DNA from: an uncultured Chloroflexota bacterium
GTDB lineage: Bacteria; Chloroflexota; Dehalococcoidia; CAUJGQ01
DNA length: 37,701 nt
Assembly: GCA_937879875.1 (NCBI GenBank)
Contig: CALFMN010000194.1
Span: forward strand, 1-37,701
Reading direction: 5' to 3'
Below, one piece after another: positions 30,416 to 37,701 of the stretch. Under the pieces are notes generated by a model that worked only from the letters and a program-made list of their open reading frames with translations, made no database searches and was not told the DNA's origin. How positions within the stretch are numbered: the first letter of the stretch is position 1; each line of letters starts with the position of its first letter. The translations under genes were made by a program, and so were the position numbers.

Positions 30416-31699
30416 TCAGACGCCCTGGACGGGCGAGGATCGCAGCGATCGTACGGTCTCGCCGCTTTCCACCCAGGGGCCGGAAAAGTCCTCTCCGCGT
30501 GCGTTTGGCGGGATGATGCAGTTCCTGCCGATACCGAGCCCGGCGGGCAGGCGGGCCCGCTTGCCCACCAGCGTGATGCCGCTCCAGAGCAGATCCGGAC
30601 GCGCCTTGTTGGGCGTGAAGTCGTCGCCGGCGCCGATGCGGCAGCCCTCGGCCACGTGCACGCCCTTGTCCAGGATCGCCCGCTCGATCACGGCGCCGCG
30701 GGCGATGAAGCAGTCGTCGAACAGGATCGAGTCGCGCACCACGGCGCCGTCCTCGACGTACACACCCGGCGAGAGCACCGAGTGCTCGACCTGGCCGTTG
30801 ATGATGTCGCCGGCATTGAGCAGGCTGCGCGTCACGTAGGCGCGTGGTCCCATCTTGGCCGGCGGCAGCATCGTGTGGCGCGTGTGCAGCGCGGTGTTCG
30901 GGTTGTAGAGATCGAGCTCGGGCAGGTCCACGAGCAGATCCATATTCGCCTGCCAGTAGGCATCGATCGTACCCACATCGCGCCAGTAGCCATGCAGCCG
31001 GTAGCCGTACACGCGGCAGTCCTCGATCATCTCCGGCAGGATGTCGCGGCCGAAATCGTGCGTGGTGCTGCGCTTTGCATCCTCGACCAGCCGCTCGATC
31101 AACACGTCCTTCTTGAAGACATAGATGCCGGTGCTGGCCGTCGTCGTGCGCGGTTCGGGCGGCTTCTCGTCAAAGCCGATCACGCGGCCGTCGCCGTCCA
31201 TGGTAATCAGGCCGTAGCGGCTGGCCTCCTGCAGCGGCACGTCGTAGACCGGAACGGTCACGTCCGCATCTCTGGCATGGTGATACGCGAGGAGCTGATC
31301 GTAGGCCATCGTATAGACATGGTCGGCGGAGAGGAGCAGCACCGTATCGGCCTTGGACTCTTCCACGAAATACAGGTTCTGGTAGACGGCGTCGGCGGTG
31401 CCGCGGTACCAATCGGAGCTTTCTCGACCCAGATACGGCTGCATCAGCGCGATGCCGCTGCCCTCGCGGTCCATGCCCCAGGGCCGGCCGATGCCGATAT
31501 GGTCGTTCAGCGAGCGCGGCCGGTACTGCGTCAGCACGCCCACACGGGCGATGTCCGAGTTCATGCAGTTGCTGAGCACGAAATCGATGATTCGGTACTT
31601 GCCGGCGAAGATCACCGCCGGCTTGGCGCGCTCTTCCGACAAAATACTGAGGCGATCGCCCTGTCCGCCGGCGAGCACGAGCGCGAGCACATCTCTCAC
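30416..31699 (-). CDS. glgC: Glucose-1-phosphate adenylyltransferase
   Basis: The 427-residue enzyme makes ADP-glucose from glucose-1-phosphate and ATP. It starts at a GTG with AGGAGG nine bases upstream. The nucleotide loop is LAGGQGDRLSILSEERAKPA, followed by GKYRIIDFVLSNCMNS. Other family blocks are LLLSADHVYTMAYDQLL, the GFDEKPPEP strand and GYWRDVGTIDAYWQANMDLL; the C-terminal left-handed beta-helix (about 290-415) carries the hexapeptide repeats. In this operon ADP-glucose would feed TreT, the enzyme encoded just upstream, because no glgA is present in the window. Confidence 0.92.
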   Translation of the reverse strand: MRDVLALVLAGGQGDRLSILSEERAKPAVIFAGKYRIIDFVLSNCMNSDIARVGVLTQYRPRSLNDHIGIGRPWGMDREGSGIALMQPYLGRESSDWYRGTADAVYQNLYFVEESKADTVLLLSADHVYTMAYDQLLAYHHARDADVTVPVYDVPLQEASRYGLITMDGDGRVIGFDEKPPEPRTTTASTGIYVFKKDVLIERLVEDAKRSTTHDFGRDILPEMIEDCRVYGYRLHGYWRDVGTIDAYWQANMDLLVDLPELDLYNPNTALHTRHTMLPPAKMGPRAYVTRSLLNAGDIINGQVEHSVLSPGVYVEDGAVVRDSILFDDCFIARGAVIERAILDKGVHVAEGCRIGAGDDFTPNKARPDLLWSGITLVGKRARLPAGLGIGRNCIIPPNARGEDFSGPWVESGETVRSLRSSPVQGV

Positions 31700-31719
31700 G
31701 CGGGGAGTCCTCCTGCGGG

Positions 31720-33021
31720 CTAGCGGCCCGCGCGGGTCAGCAGCCGCGCCGGCGACTTGTTCGCTTCGACGTGACCCGCGAGCGTATTGAAGATCGCGAG
31801 GTAGTCACGCAGATAACGGGTAATCAGGAAGTGCTCGCGTACATGCTCGCGGCCCTCGGCGCCCATGCGGTCGGCAAGGTCCGGATGCTGCAGCAGGTAG
31901 CCGGTGCGGTTGACGCATTCGGCGGTCGTATTCACCAGATAGCCGGTGCGCCCGTACAGAATCTGCAGCGGAATGCCGCCGACGTTGCCGGCAACGACCG
32001 GCCGGCCCTTCCACAGCGCCTCCGAGACCACCAGCCCGAAGCCCTCGCGCACCGACTTCTGAATCACGACCTTGGCGAGCGACTGAAACGCGTTCACTTC
32101 GACGTTGCCGACGCCGTTGAGGTTGGAAAGGATGTGAATGTCGTAGTCCTCGCCGGCGCGGCGCACGGTGCGTTCGTACCAGGCCCAGCCTTCCGGATCG
32201 TCCGAGGCCATGCTGGCGATCAGCACCAGCTGCAAATCCGGCTGGTCCTGCTTCAGCGCCCGGTAGACGTCGATCACGCCCAGCGGGTCTTTCCAGGGGT
32301 CGAAGCGCGAGATCTGGGAGATCAGCGGCCGATCCGCGTCGACGCCGTAGCGCTGAAGGATATCGCGGCCAACGTTTTCGGGCAGCGGCACGTTCTTGGG
32401 GCTGAGCGGGTCGATGGCGGGCGGGATCGTGAACAGCAGCGGCTGTTCGAGATCGTCCTTGACGTACTCCGCCATCGTAAAAATGGCCGCGTCATACGCC
32501 TCCAGATACGGGTGCAGCAGATCCCAGACATCGACCTGGCTGTCGGTCAGGTCGATGTGGCAGCGCCACACCCACTTGCCCGCCGGCCGGCGGCCGAGGC
32601 GGCCGGCGGTCATCGCCAGGATGCCCGCGGGCTGCGGATCGTGGATCACGACGAAGTCATAGTCCTCATCGAACATGTCCGCGTTTTGCTGGTTGTAACG
32701 CGTCCAGATCTCGCGCATCTGCGGCGTCCACTCCAGCAGCATGCCTTGCAAACTGTTGTGCATCGCCTTGGTGATGTTGAAGAACTCGTCGGAGCCACGG
32801 ATCACCTGCCAGTCGGCTTCGAGGCCAAGATCGCTCATCAGCGGTACGAGCGTGGCCAGGATCTCGGCGACGCCCCCGCCGAACGCCGTAGCGTTCACAT
32901 GCAGCACGCGCGCCCCGCGCAGGCGCCCGGCGAGTTTGAGAATCTCCTCGACGCGCGCGTCGCCGATGATCGGCCGGTACGCCTCGATGCTCTTGGGGGT
33001 CGTCGGCACTGATCCGAACAT
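31720..33021 (-). CDS. treT: Trehalose synthase (TreT-type GT4 glycosyltransferase)
   Basis: The 433-residue GT-B enzyme would transfer glucose from a nucleotide sugar to glucose, forming trehalose in the cytoplasm. The N-terminal glycine loop AFGGGVAEIL (46-55), SRFDPWKDPLG with R239 and K244 that hold the donor diphosphate, and the E326-x7-E334 pair in REGFGLVVSEALW are all intact. ADP-glucose from the neighbouring glgC is the likely donor. TreT is a strong match by motifs, but a related glucan synthase cannot be excluded. It lies 66 bases downstream of a paralogue that lacks these residues and 20 bases upstream of glgC. Confidence 0.85.
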   Translation of the reverse strand: MFGSVPTTPKSIEAYRPIIGDARVEEILKLAGRLRGARVLHVNATAFGGGVAEILATLVPLMSDLGLEADWQVIRGSDEFFNITKAMHNSLQGMLLEWTPQMREIWTRYNQQNADMFDEDYDFVVIHDPQPAGILAMTAGRLGRRPAGKWVWRCHIDLTDSQVDVWDLLHPYLEAYDAAIFTMAEYVKDDLEQPLLFTIPPAIDPLSPKNVPLPENVGRDILQRYGVDADRPLISQISRFDPWKDPLGVIDVYRALKQDQPDLQLVLIASMASDDPEGWAWYERTVRRAGEDYDIHILSNLNGVGNVEVNAFQSLAKVVIQKSVREGFGLVVSEALWKGRPVVAGNVGGIPLQILYGRTGYLVNTTAECVNRTGYLLQHPDLADRMGAEGREHVREHFLITRYLRDYLAIFNTLAGHVEANKSPARLLTRAGR

Positions 33022-33087
33022 TGCCCGCTTTCCACCCGCGCCGCTCCAACTACGAGCAGCAACGTTGCTTCGCTGACTGGCACACGA

Positions 33088-34344
33088 TCACGCTCCGACC
33101 CCGACGGCCGCGACGCGACGCAGCAGTTGCAGCGCGTCGGCAAGGTAGCGCGTGATCAGGAAGTGGTTTGCCACATGGCGGCGACCGTTTTCGCCCATCC
33201 GCTCGCGCAGCGAGTCGTCCATAAGCAGGTCGGCGAGGCGGCTGGCACAGTCCGGCGTCGTCGGCACCAGATAGCCGGTGACGCCGTCCACCACCTGCGC
33301 CGTCGTGCCCACGGTGCGGCCCGCGACGACCGGACGACGCTGCCACATCGCTTCGGAGAGCCAGAGGGCGAAGCCTTTGCGCAACGACTTCTGCACGACG
33401 ATGCTCGCCGCCTGGCGAAAGGCGTTGATCTCCGCGTTGCCGATCTCCGAGGCGAGCGAGAGCAGCACGCAGGCCGGGCGGTCGTTCGCCAGCCGCGCCA
33501 CGGCGTTGAAGTAGCCGCGCGTCTCCTGGTCGTCGCGCAACGACGTGGGGATGATCGCGAGCTGCAACGCCGGGAAGCGCCGCAGCAATTCGTCGTAGAC
33601 CTCGATCAAGCCGAGCGCGTCCGCACCCGCATCAAACGGCGCGATTTGGGCGATCAGCGGCCGGCGGGCATCGATGCCAAGCTTGCCCACGAGCAGTTCC
33701 GCCGTCTCCGCGTCCATGGGGACGTTGCGCGGGCCGAGCGGGTCGATGCCGGGCGGAATGACCTGCACCAACCGCGGCTGCCAGCCCGGCGGCGAGAACG
33801 ACGAGTCTTCGAGAATCGTGGCATCGAAGCCAGCGGCGTACGGGGCGAGATCGTTCCACGCCACGGGCATCGCACCCGAAAGATCGGTATGGCAGTTCCA
33901 GATCCAGCGCCCGCCGCTCGTCTGCGCCGCCCCCTCCCCGATGATCGCGACGAGCTGCGGGTCATGGATGATGACCGTATCCCAGCCGCTGCCGAGCGAG
34001 CGGGCCGCGTCCGCCGCGTGGCGCAGCCAGGTGCGGCGGGCTTCCGGCGTCCAGGCCCCGGCGTCGCCGTTCAGCGCCTCGTACAGCGCGACCGAGGCCG
34101 CCTGAGACTCGTGATCGGTTTGCACCACCTGCCACGACGCATCGATGCCGAGATCGCGCAGCAGCGGGATCGAGCAGGCGAGCAGATCGGTCGTCCAGGA
34201 GCCGAAGGCGTTGAGCGAGAGCGCGATCAGGTGCATGCCGCGCAGCGGCTCGGCCAGGCGGCGCAACTCGATGACGCGCTCCGGGCCGATCAGCGGCTCG
34301 TATTCGTCCAGTCGGCGGGGCGAGAGGGCAACCGTACCGAGCAT
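33088..34344 (-). CDS. TreT-like GT4 paralogue with degraded active site
   Basis: The 418-residue protein aligns with the adjacent TreT from end to end (LGTVALSPRRLDEYEPLIG at the start, HFLITRYLADALQLL near the end). Key residues are changed: the glycine loop AFGGGVAE is AFGSWTTD (46-53), R239 and K244 of TreT are P236 and A241 (APFDAGADALG), and the first Glu of the E-x7-E pair is K323 (RKGFALWLSE). The frame is clean and the fold blocks are kept, so it is a maintained gene, probably a regulatory or binding partner of TreT. The ATG at 34344 has GGAG six bases upstream. Upstream in-frame sequence to 34524 overlaps a promoter and is not coding. Confidence 0.82.
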   Translation of the reverse strand: MLGTVALSPRRLDEYEPLIGPERVIELRRLAEPLRGMHLIALSLNAFGSWTTDLLACSIPLLRDLGIDASWQVVQTDHESQAASVALYEALNGDAGAWTPEARRTWLRHAADAARSLGSGWDTVIIHDPQLVAIIGEGAAQTSGGRWIWNCHTDLSGAMPVAWNDLAPYAAGFDATILEDSSFSPPGWQPRLVQVIPPGIDPLGPRNVPMDAETAELLVGKLGIDARRPLIAQIAPFDAGADALGLIEVYDELLRRFPALQLAIIPTSLRDDQETRGYFNAVARLANDRPACVLLSLASEIGNAEINAFRQAASIVVQKSLRKGFALWLSEAMWQRRPVVAGRTVGTTAQVVDGVTGYLVPTTPDCASRLADLLMDDSLRERMGENGRRHVANHFLITRYLADALQLLRRVAAVGVGA

Positions 34345-34490
34345 CGTCGGCTCCGCGACGTCAGGCTGGCGGCGAGGCGCCGAAGCAGAGCTTTCGGCGC
34401 GGGCTGCGGACACATCCGGGCAGGGTGTATGCGGATGGGGGCCGGCCGCGGGCGGAGCGGATGCGGAAACTCCGTGCGCCGGGCACAGCG

Positions 34491-34520
34491 ATCGTATCGA
34501 TGCCGTTCTGGCGCTGTCAA
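34491..34520 (-). promoter_or_regulatory. Sigma70-like promoter of the trehalose/glycogen operon
   Basis: On the minus strand TTGACA (34520-34515) is followed by 18 bases and TACGAT (34496-34491). The -35 is perfect and the -10 matches four of six. Transcription would start near 34484 and give a leader of about 140 bases before the first gene. It lies in the gap divergent from endonuclease IV. Confidence 0.5.
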
Positions 34521-34596
34521 TCACGCCACGTTAGCCTTTATGGGACCAGCCCGAACACTCGTTCGCGGCCGAGACTCTGACCGGGAGCAGAATGCC

Positions 34597-35448
34597 ATGA
34601 AAATCGGTGCCCACGTCTCGACCGCAGAGGCGCTGCAGCGTTGCGTTGACCGTTGCTGCGACATCGGCGCCGAGGCAGTCCAGATCTTCGCCTCGGCGCC
34701 GCAGAGCTGGCGGCCGCTCGCACACACCGACGAGGCGATCGCGCAGCTCAAAACGCACGCCGTCGAGTCCCAGGTCGCGCCGATCTTCGTACACGGGATC
34801 TACCTGATCAATCTCGCGGCGGAAAGCGCGGAGCACGTCGAGAAGTCGGTAAGCTCGCTCGCGGCGGCGCTGCGCTTCTGCGAGGGCGCCGGTGCGCTGG
34901 GCACGATCTTCCACGTCGGCAGCCACAAGGGCGCGGGCTTTGAGACGGTCAAGCCGCGCATCGTTGCCGCGATGCAGGAGGCGCTCGCGCGCGCGGATGG
35001 CGAGAGCTGGCTGGTGATCGAAAACAGCGCCGGCGCCGGCAATACGATCGCGGCGAAGTTCGCGGAGATCGGCGAACTGATCCGCGCGACCGGCAGCGAC
35101 CGCGTCAAAGTCTGCATCGATACCTGCCACGCCTTCGCATCCGGCTACGACATCGCCGAAGCGGCTGGTGTCGAAGCCGCGATGAACGAGTTCGACCGCG
35201 AGATCGGCCTCGACCGCCTCGTGGCCGTACACGCCAACGACTCCAAAGGACCGTTGCTGAGCGGCAAGGATCGCCATGAGAACATCGGCGAAGGCTATAT
35301 CGGCATCGGCGGCTTCCGCACGATCATGGGCCATCCGGCCTTCCGCGACGTCCCCTTCCTGCTCGAAGTGCCGGGTTTCACCGGCAAAGGCCCCGACCGC
35401 GAAAACATCGAGATCCTCAAGCGGCTGCGCAACGAGGTGAACGGCTAA
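34597..35448 (+). CDS. nfo: Endonuclease IV (AP endonuclease)
   Basis: The 283-residue TIM-barrel enzyme cuts DNA 5' to abasic sites using three zinc ions. All nine metal ligands of E. coli Nfo have counterparts: H66, H106, E142, D175, H178, H212, D225, H227 and E257, in the blocks VHGIYL, FHVGSHKG, VIENSAG, IDTCHAFASGYD, HANDSKGPLLSGKDRHENIGEG and LLEVPG. The ATG at 34597 follows GGGAG with about nine-base spacing; the longer open frame is antisense to the glycosyltransferase. It is divergent from the trehalose operon. Confidence 0.95.
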   Translation: MKIGAHVSTAEALQRCVDRCCDIGAEAVQIFASAPQSWRPLAHTDEAIAQLKTHAVESQVAPIFVHGIYLINLAAESAEHVEKSVSSLAAALRFCEGAGALGTIFHVGSHKGAGFETVKPRIVAAMQEALARADGESWLVIENSAGAGNTIAAKFAEIGELIRATGSDRVKVCIDTCHAFASGYDIAEAAGVEAAMNEFDREIGLDRLVAVHANDSKGPLLSGKDRHENIGEGYIGIGGFRTIMGHPAFRDVPFLLEVPGFTGKGPDRENIEILKRLRNEVNG

Positions 35449-35503
35449 CGGTACCGCCAGCATCGTGCAAGAGCGGTTCGTGAACCGCCCGTGGCGCTCA
35501 CAG

Positions 35504-35529
35504 GCGCCATCCGCGCCATCCGCGCCATC
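35504..35529. repeat. 9-bp tandem repeat before the thioesterase gene
   Basis: GCGCCATCC is repeated 2.9 times (35504-35512, 35513-35521, 35522-35529) immediately upstream of the AAGGAG ribosome site at 35530-35535. Slippage here would change leader length but not the reading frame. Confidence 0.7.
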
Positions 35530-35543
35530 AAGGAGAGTGCTCC

Positions 35544-35957
35544 GTGACCGCTTCAACCCACGAATTGATCGACCGCCTGCCGTTCGCCCGGCTGCTGGGC
35601 ATCGAAATCACCAGCGCCGAGCCTGCTTGCGTGCTGGCGCGCATGGCGGTCCGCGCCGATCTTTGCACCTCGCCGGAGATCTGCCACGGCGGCGCCTTGA
35701 TGGCGTTCGCCGACACACTCGGCGCGGTCGCGACGTCGCTGAACCTGCGCGGCGGGGCAGGCACCACGACGATTGAGTCGAAGACCAACTTCTTCGCGCC
35801 GGCGCCCGTCGGCAGCGTGGTGCAGGGCGAATGCACACCGCTGCACCGCGGCCGCCGCACGATGGTCTGGCAGACCCGCCTCACCAATGCGGACGGGCGC
35901 CTGCTCGCGCTGGTGACGCAAACGCAGATGGTGCTGGAGCCCGCGGCCGGCGGCTGA
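35544..35957 (+). CDS. PaaI-type hotdog-fold thioesterase
   Basis: The 137-residue protein has the hotdog fold of acyl-CoA thioesterases: LPFARLLGIEITSAEPACV, then the HGGALMAFADTLGAVAT helix with the conserved His-Gly-Gly, and IESKTNFFAPAPVGSV. It would release CoA from aryl- or acyl-CoA esters in the cytoplasm. The substrate is unknown, and no phenylacetate genes are near. The start is a GTG (35544) with AAGGAG eight bases upstream. Confidence 0.88.
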   Translation: MTASTHELIDRLPFARLLGIEITSAEPACVLARMAVRADLCTSPEICHGGALMAFADTLGAVATSLNLRGGAGTTTIESKTNFFAPAPVGSVVQGECTPLHRGRRTMVWQTRLTNADGRLLALVTQTQMVLEPAAGG

Positions 35958-36006
35958 TGCGCGGCCGGCTCTGATAACCTGCTCATGCTGTGCCGGCATG
36001 GAGCGG

Positions 36007-37059
36007 TTATGAGGGCTGTCCCGCCCCCGTCGCCACGCCAGCGAGCCGTGGCATCACCTGAGACGCGAACAGCTCCATCGAGCGCAGCGTCGCCACGCCG
36101 GGCACGCCGGCCAGCGCCATCAGGATCAGCACACGCTCGTAGCCGGTTTCGGCGGCGTAGCGTTGCAGACTTTCAACGACCTCGTCCGGGCCGCCGAAGC
36201 TGGCCAGGCCTTCCTCCAGATACTCCTCGAACGGGCGCAGGTAGCCGAAGCCCAGCCGCTCACGCACGTTGCGCCGCGACGAAAGCCGCTCCTGATACGC
36301 CATGAACGGCCCGCGCACCGTGGCGATCGCCTCGGCACGATCGCGAGCGACAAAGATGCAGCGCATGCCGCAACTTCGCTCATGCAGCGCCTGGACGGTG
36401 GCCTGGTCGTGCCCCGCCGCCAGCGCCTCCGTGCGGAAAGCCTCGCGACGACGGCGCAGCTCGGCGGCGGGCACGAAGAACGAGGAGAGCGTCGGCAGGC
36501 CGAGCCGCGCGGCCGAGAGGTTGCTGTCGCTGCTGTTCGCGGCGATAAACAGCGGCGGATGCGGCTGCTGGCGCGGCCGCGGCGTCACGCGCACACCCCC
36601 GACCGAGCGGAAGCGGCCGGCGAACTGCAGCGGCTCGCCGCTCCAGCAGGCGCGCAGCAGCGCGATGCCTTCCTCCTGCCTGGCGCGGCTCTCGTCGTAG
36701 CTGGCGCCGAAGGCCGCGTAGTCCGGGCCAGCGCCGCCGCGCCCGATGCCCACGTCCAGCCGGCCGCCGCTCACCTGGTCGAGCACGGCCAGCTCTTCGG
36801 CCAGCTTCAGCGGATCGTGCAGCGGCAGCAGCGAGACGCCCATGCCCAGGCGCAGCGCCCGCGTGCGCGCCGCCACGTGCGCGGCCAGCACCGGCGGCGC
36901 CGGACAGAGGCCGTAGTCGCTGAAGTGATGCTCGGCCACCCAGACCGACTCGAAGCCGAGCGCCTCGGCCGCGACCATCTGCTCAAGCTCAGCCTCGTAG
37001 ACGGCCTGCTCGGCCCACTCGGGATCGCGCTGCATCAGAAAGAACAGGCCGAAGCGCAT
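36007..37059 (-). CDS. LLM class flavin-dependent oxidoreductase, luciferase-alpha type
   Basis: The 350-residue protein is a luciferase-like monooxygenase of a subgroup different from the two at 2913 and 5391. It begins MRFGLFFLMQRDPEWAEQ, then ESVWVAEHHFSDYGLCPAP, LRLGMGVSLLPLHDPLKLAE, VSGGRLDVGIGRGG and a C-terminal PDEVVESLQRYAAETGYERV segment. FMN or F420 is the cofactor; the substrate is unknown. The ATG at 37059 has GGAG eight bases upstream and is preferred to 37113. It converges with the thioesterase and stands apart from the other LLM locus. Confidence 0.87.
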   Translation of the reverse strand: MRFGLFFLMQRDPEWAEQAVYEAELEQMVAAEALGFESVWVAEHHFSDYGLCPAPPVLAAHVAARTRALRLGMGVSLLPLHDPLKLAEELAVLDQVSGGRLDVGIGRGGAGPDYAAFGASYDESRARQEEGIALLRACWSGEPLQFAGRFRSVGGVRVTPRPRQQPHPPLFIAANSSDSNLSAARLGLPTLSSFFVPAAELRRRREAFRTEALAAGHDQATVQALHERSCGMRCIFVARDRAEAIATVRGPFMAYQERLSSRRNVRERLGFGYLRPFEEYLEEGLASFGGPDEVVESLQRYAAETGYERVLILMALAGVPGVATLRSMELFASQVMPRLAGVATGAGQPS

Positions 37060-37189
37060 GAGCTCATCTCCACGCGGCGTCTCGCTGCCGCTTCGGGGTG
37101 CAGTGTACGACATAGGGCGAAGGGCGAGGGACGAAGATCACTATGGGCGCGGCGTGGCACCGTTCGGCCACGCGGCGCAGAATGGCGGC

Positions 37190-37701
37190 ATGAGCGAGAT
37201 GGCCGCGCCGCCCTTCATCGAGACGAAGCGCACGCTCGACGGCCGCGAACAGCGCTTCGAGACGCGGCTGATCCTTGCTACGCCGCGCTGGGCCGCGGTG
37301 CGCTTTGACTTCACCGGTACGACCTACGCCCGCGCCGGGGCCTTCGAGATTCCGGCCGGGAGCTACACCACCGGCTTCTTCTGGCGCGGCCGGACCTACA
37401 ATCTCTACCACATCACCCACGCTGACGGCTCGACCATCGCCGACCGTTTCGACGTGGTCGAGGGCGTGCAGATCCGGCGCGACGGCCTCGTCTTCACCGA
37501 CCTCTTGCTCGATCTCTGGGTCAGCCCGCTGGGCGAAACGCGCTTCGAGGACGAGGACGAGGTGCGCGCCTGCCGCGAGCGCGGCCTGCTCACGGACCGC
37601 CAGTTTGCCACGATCGAGCGCACCGCCCGCTATCTCAACCGCAACCACGCCCGCGTGATCGCCGCGGCGCTGGCCTCGTTAGGGATTAGGGCGTGGCCCC
37701 C
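37190..37701 (+). CDS. DUF402 domain protein, 3'-truncated by the window edge
   Basis: The frame opens at ATG 37190 and runs without a stop to the last base, giving 170 residues of an incomplete gene. It carries DUF402 features: a TRLILATPRWAAVRFDF strand, GSYTTGFFWRGRTYNLYHI, then FDVVEGVQIRRDGLVFTDLLLDLWVSPLGETRFEDEDE, whose acidic cluster binds metal in FomD/Ntdp-type nucleoside-diphosphate phosphatases. The exact substrate cannot be judged. An in-frame ATG three codons later is an alternative start. No clear ribosome site is seen. Confidence 0.75.
   Translation, partial: MSEMAAPPFIETKRTLDGREQRFETRLILATPRWAAVRFDFTGTTYARAGAFEIPAGSYTTGFFWRGRTYNLYHITHADGSTIADRFDVVEGVQIRRDGLVFTDLLLDLWVSPLGETRFEDEDEVRACRERGLLTDRQFATIERTARYLNRNHARVIAAALASLGIRAWP

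Noticed and set aside
28856..31723. 955-codon open frame on the plus strand antisense to the GH57 and glgC genes
   Set aside because: The composition is His/Arg/Ala/Val-rich shadow of a GC-rich gene; no domain is recognisable and both minus-strand genes are clearly real.
33127..34596. Upstream part of the 773-codon frame that ends in endonuclease IV
   Set aside because: Only the part from 34597 matches Nfo; the rest is antisense to the TreT paralogue and crosses its promoter.
1..37701. CRISPR arrays, tRNA or rRNA genes, insertion sequences with transposases
   Set aside because: No spaced direct repeats of CRISPR type, no T-loop-like tRNA ends and no transposase-like protein were seen; the repeats found are non-coding palindromes.

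Overview
The window is uniformly GC-rich chromosomal DNA without tRNA, rRNA, transposase or phage genes. The gene set points to a free-living, probably aerobic Chloroflexota (Thermomicrobia- or Dehalococcoidia-like) bacterium. The evidence is several luciferase-like flavin monooxygenase paralogues, a Ni-superoxide dismutase, Pro/Thr-rich secreted proteins with a lipobox or Tat signal, and a GH57/GlgC/TreT-type storage-sugar operon. The phylum call is inference from gene content and protein style.

Layout. 1-2.7 kb: a LuxR/NarL-type response regulator broken by one frameshift, a ribosomal protein bS21 gene, an RlpA-like cell-wall protein and a pentapeptide-repeat protein. 2.9-8.9 kb: a mirrored catabolic locus; one arm is alpha/beta hydrolase then LLM flavin oxidoreductase (minus strand), the other is LLM oxidoreductase, alpha/beta hydrolase and zinc alcohol dehydrogenase (plus strand). 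8.9-10.1 kb: divergent sodX-sodN (Ni-SOD and its maturation peptidase). 10.3-13 kb: a secreted hypothetical protein, an SDR and a sortase. 13.1-16.4 kb: a sugar-type solute-binding lipoprotein gene overlapping a NarL-type histidine kinase gene, with no permease beside it. 16.6-19.5 kb: a ChrB-like gene behind an array of 11-bp repeats, an alpha/beta hydrolase and an S41/PDZ protease. 19.5-24 kb (minus): a LutB-LutA fusion, two small unknown proteins, an O6-alkylguanine transferase and an SPL-like radical SAM protein. 24.1-27.7 kb: a carbohydrate ABC importer without its ATPase. 27.8-34.3 kb: a six-gene operon whose sugar genes are a TreT-like pseudo-glycosyltransferase, TreT, GlgC and a GH57 branching enzyme, followed by DUF2203 and a cupredoxin lipoprotein. 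34.6-37.7 kb: endonuclease IV, a PaaI-type thioesterase, a third LLM oxidoreductase and a DUF402 protein cut by the window edge.

Two families of non-coding palindromic elements are interspersed. Three copies of a 161-190 bp element lie at 2748, 6705 and 10215, and one of them encodes the C-terminus of a secreted protein. A distinct 226-bp element with 16-bp terminal inverted repeats lies at 11029.

The best leads are the co-translated binding-protein/kinase pair, the TreT paralogue that has lost its donor-site residues, the mirrored LLM/hydrolase locus with one nucleophile-less hydrolase, the helically phased 11-bp repeat array upstream of the chrB-like gene, and the repeat families.
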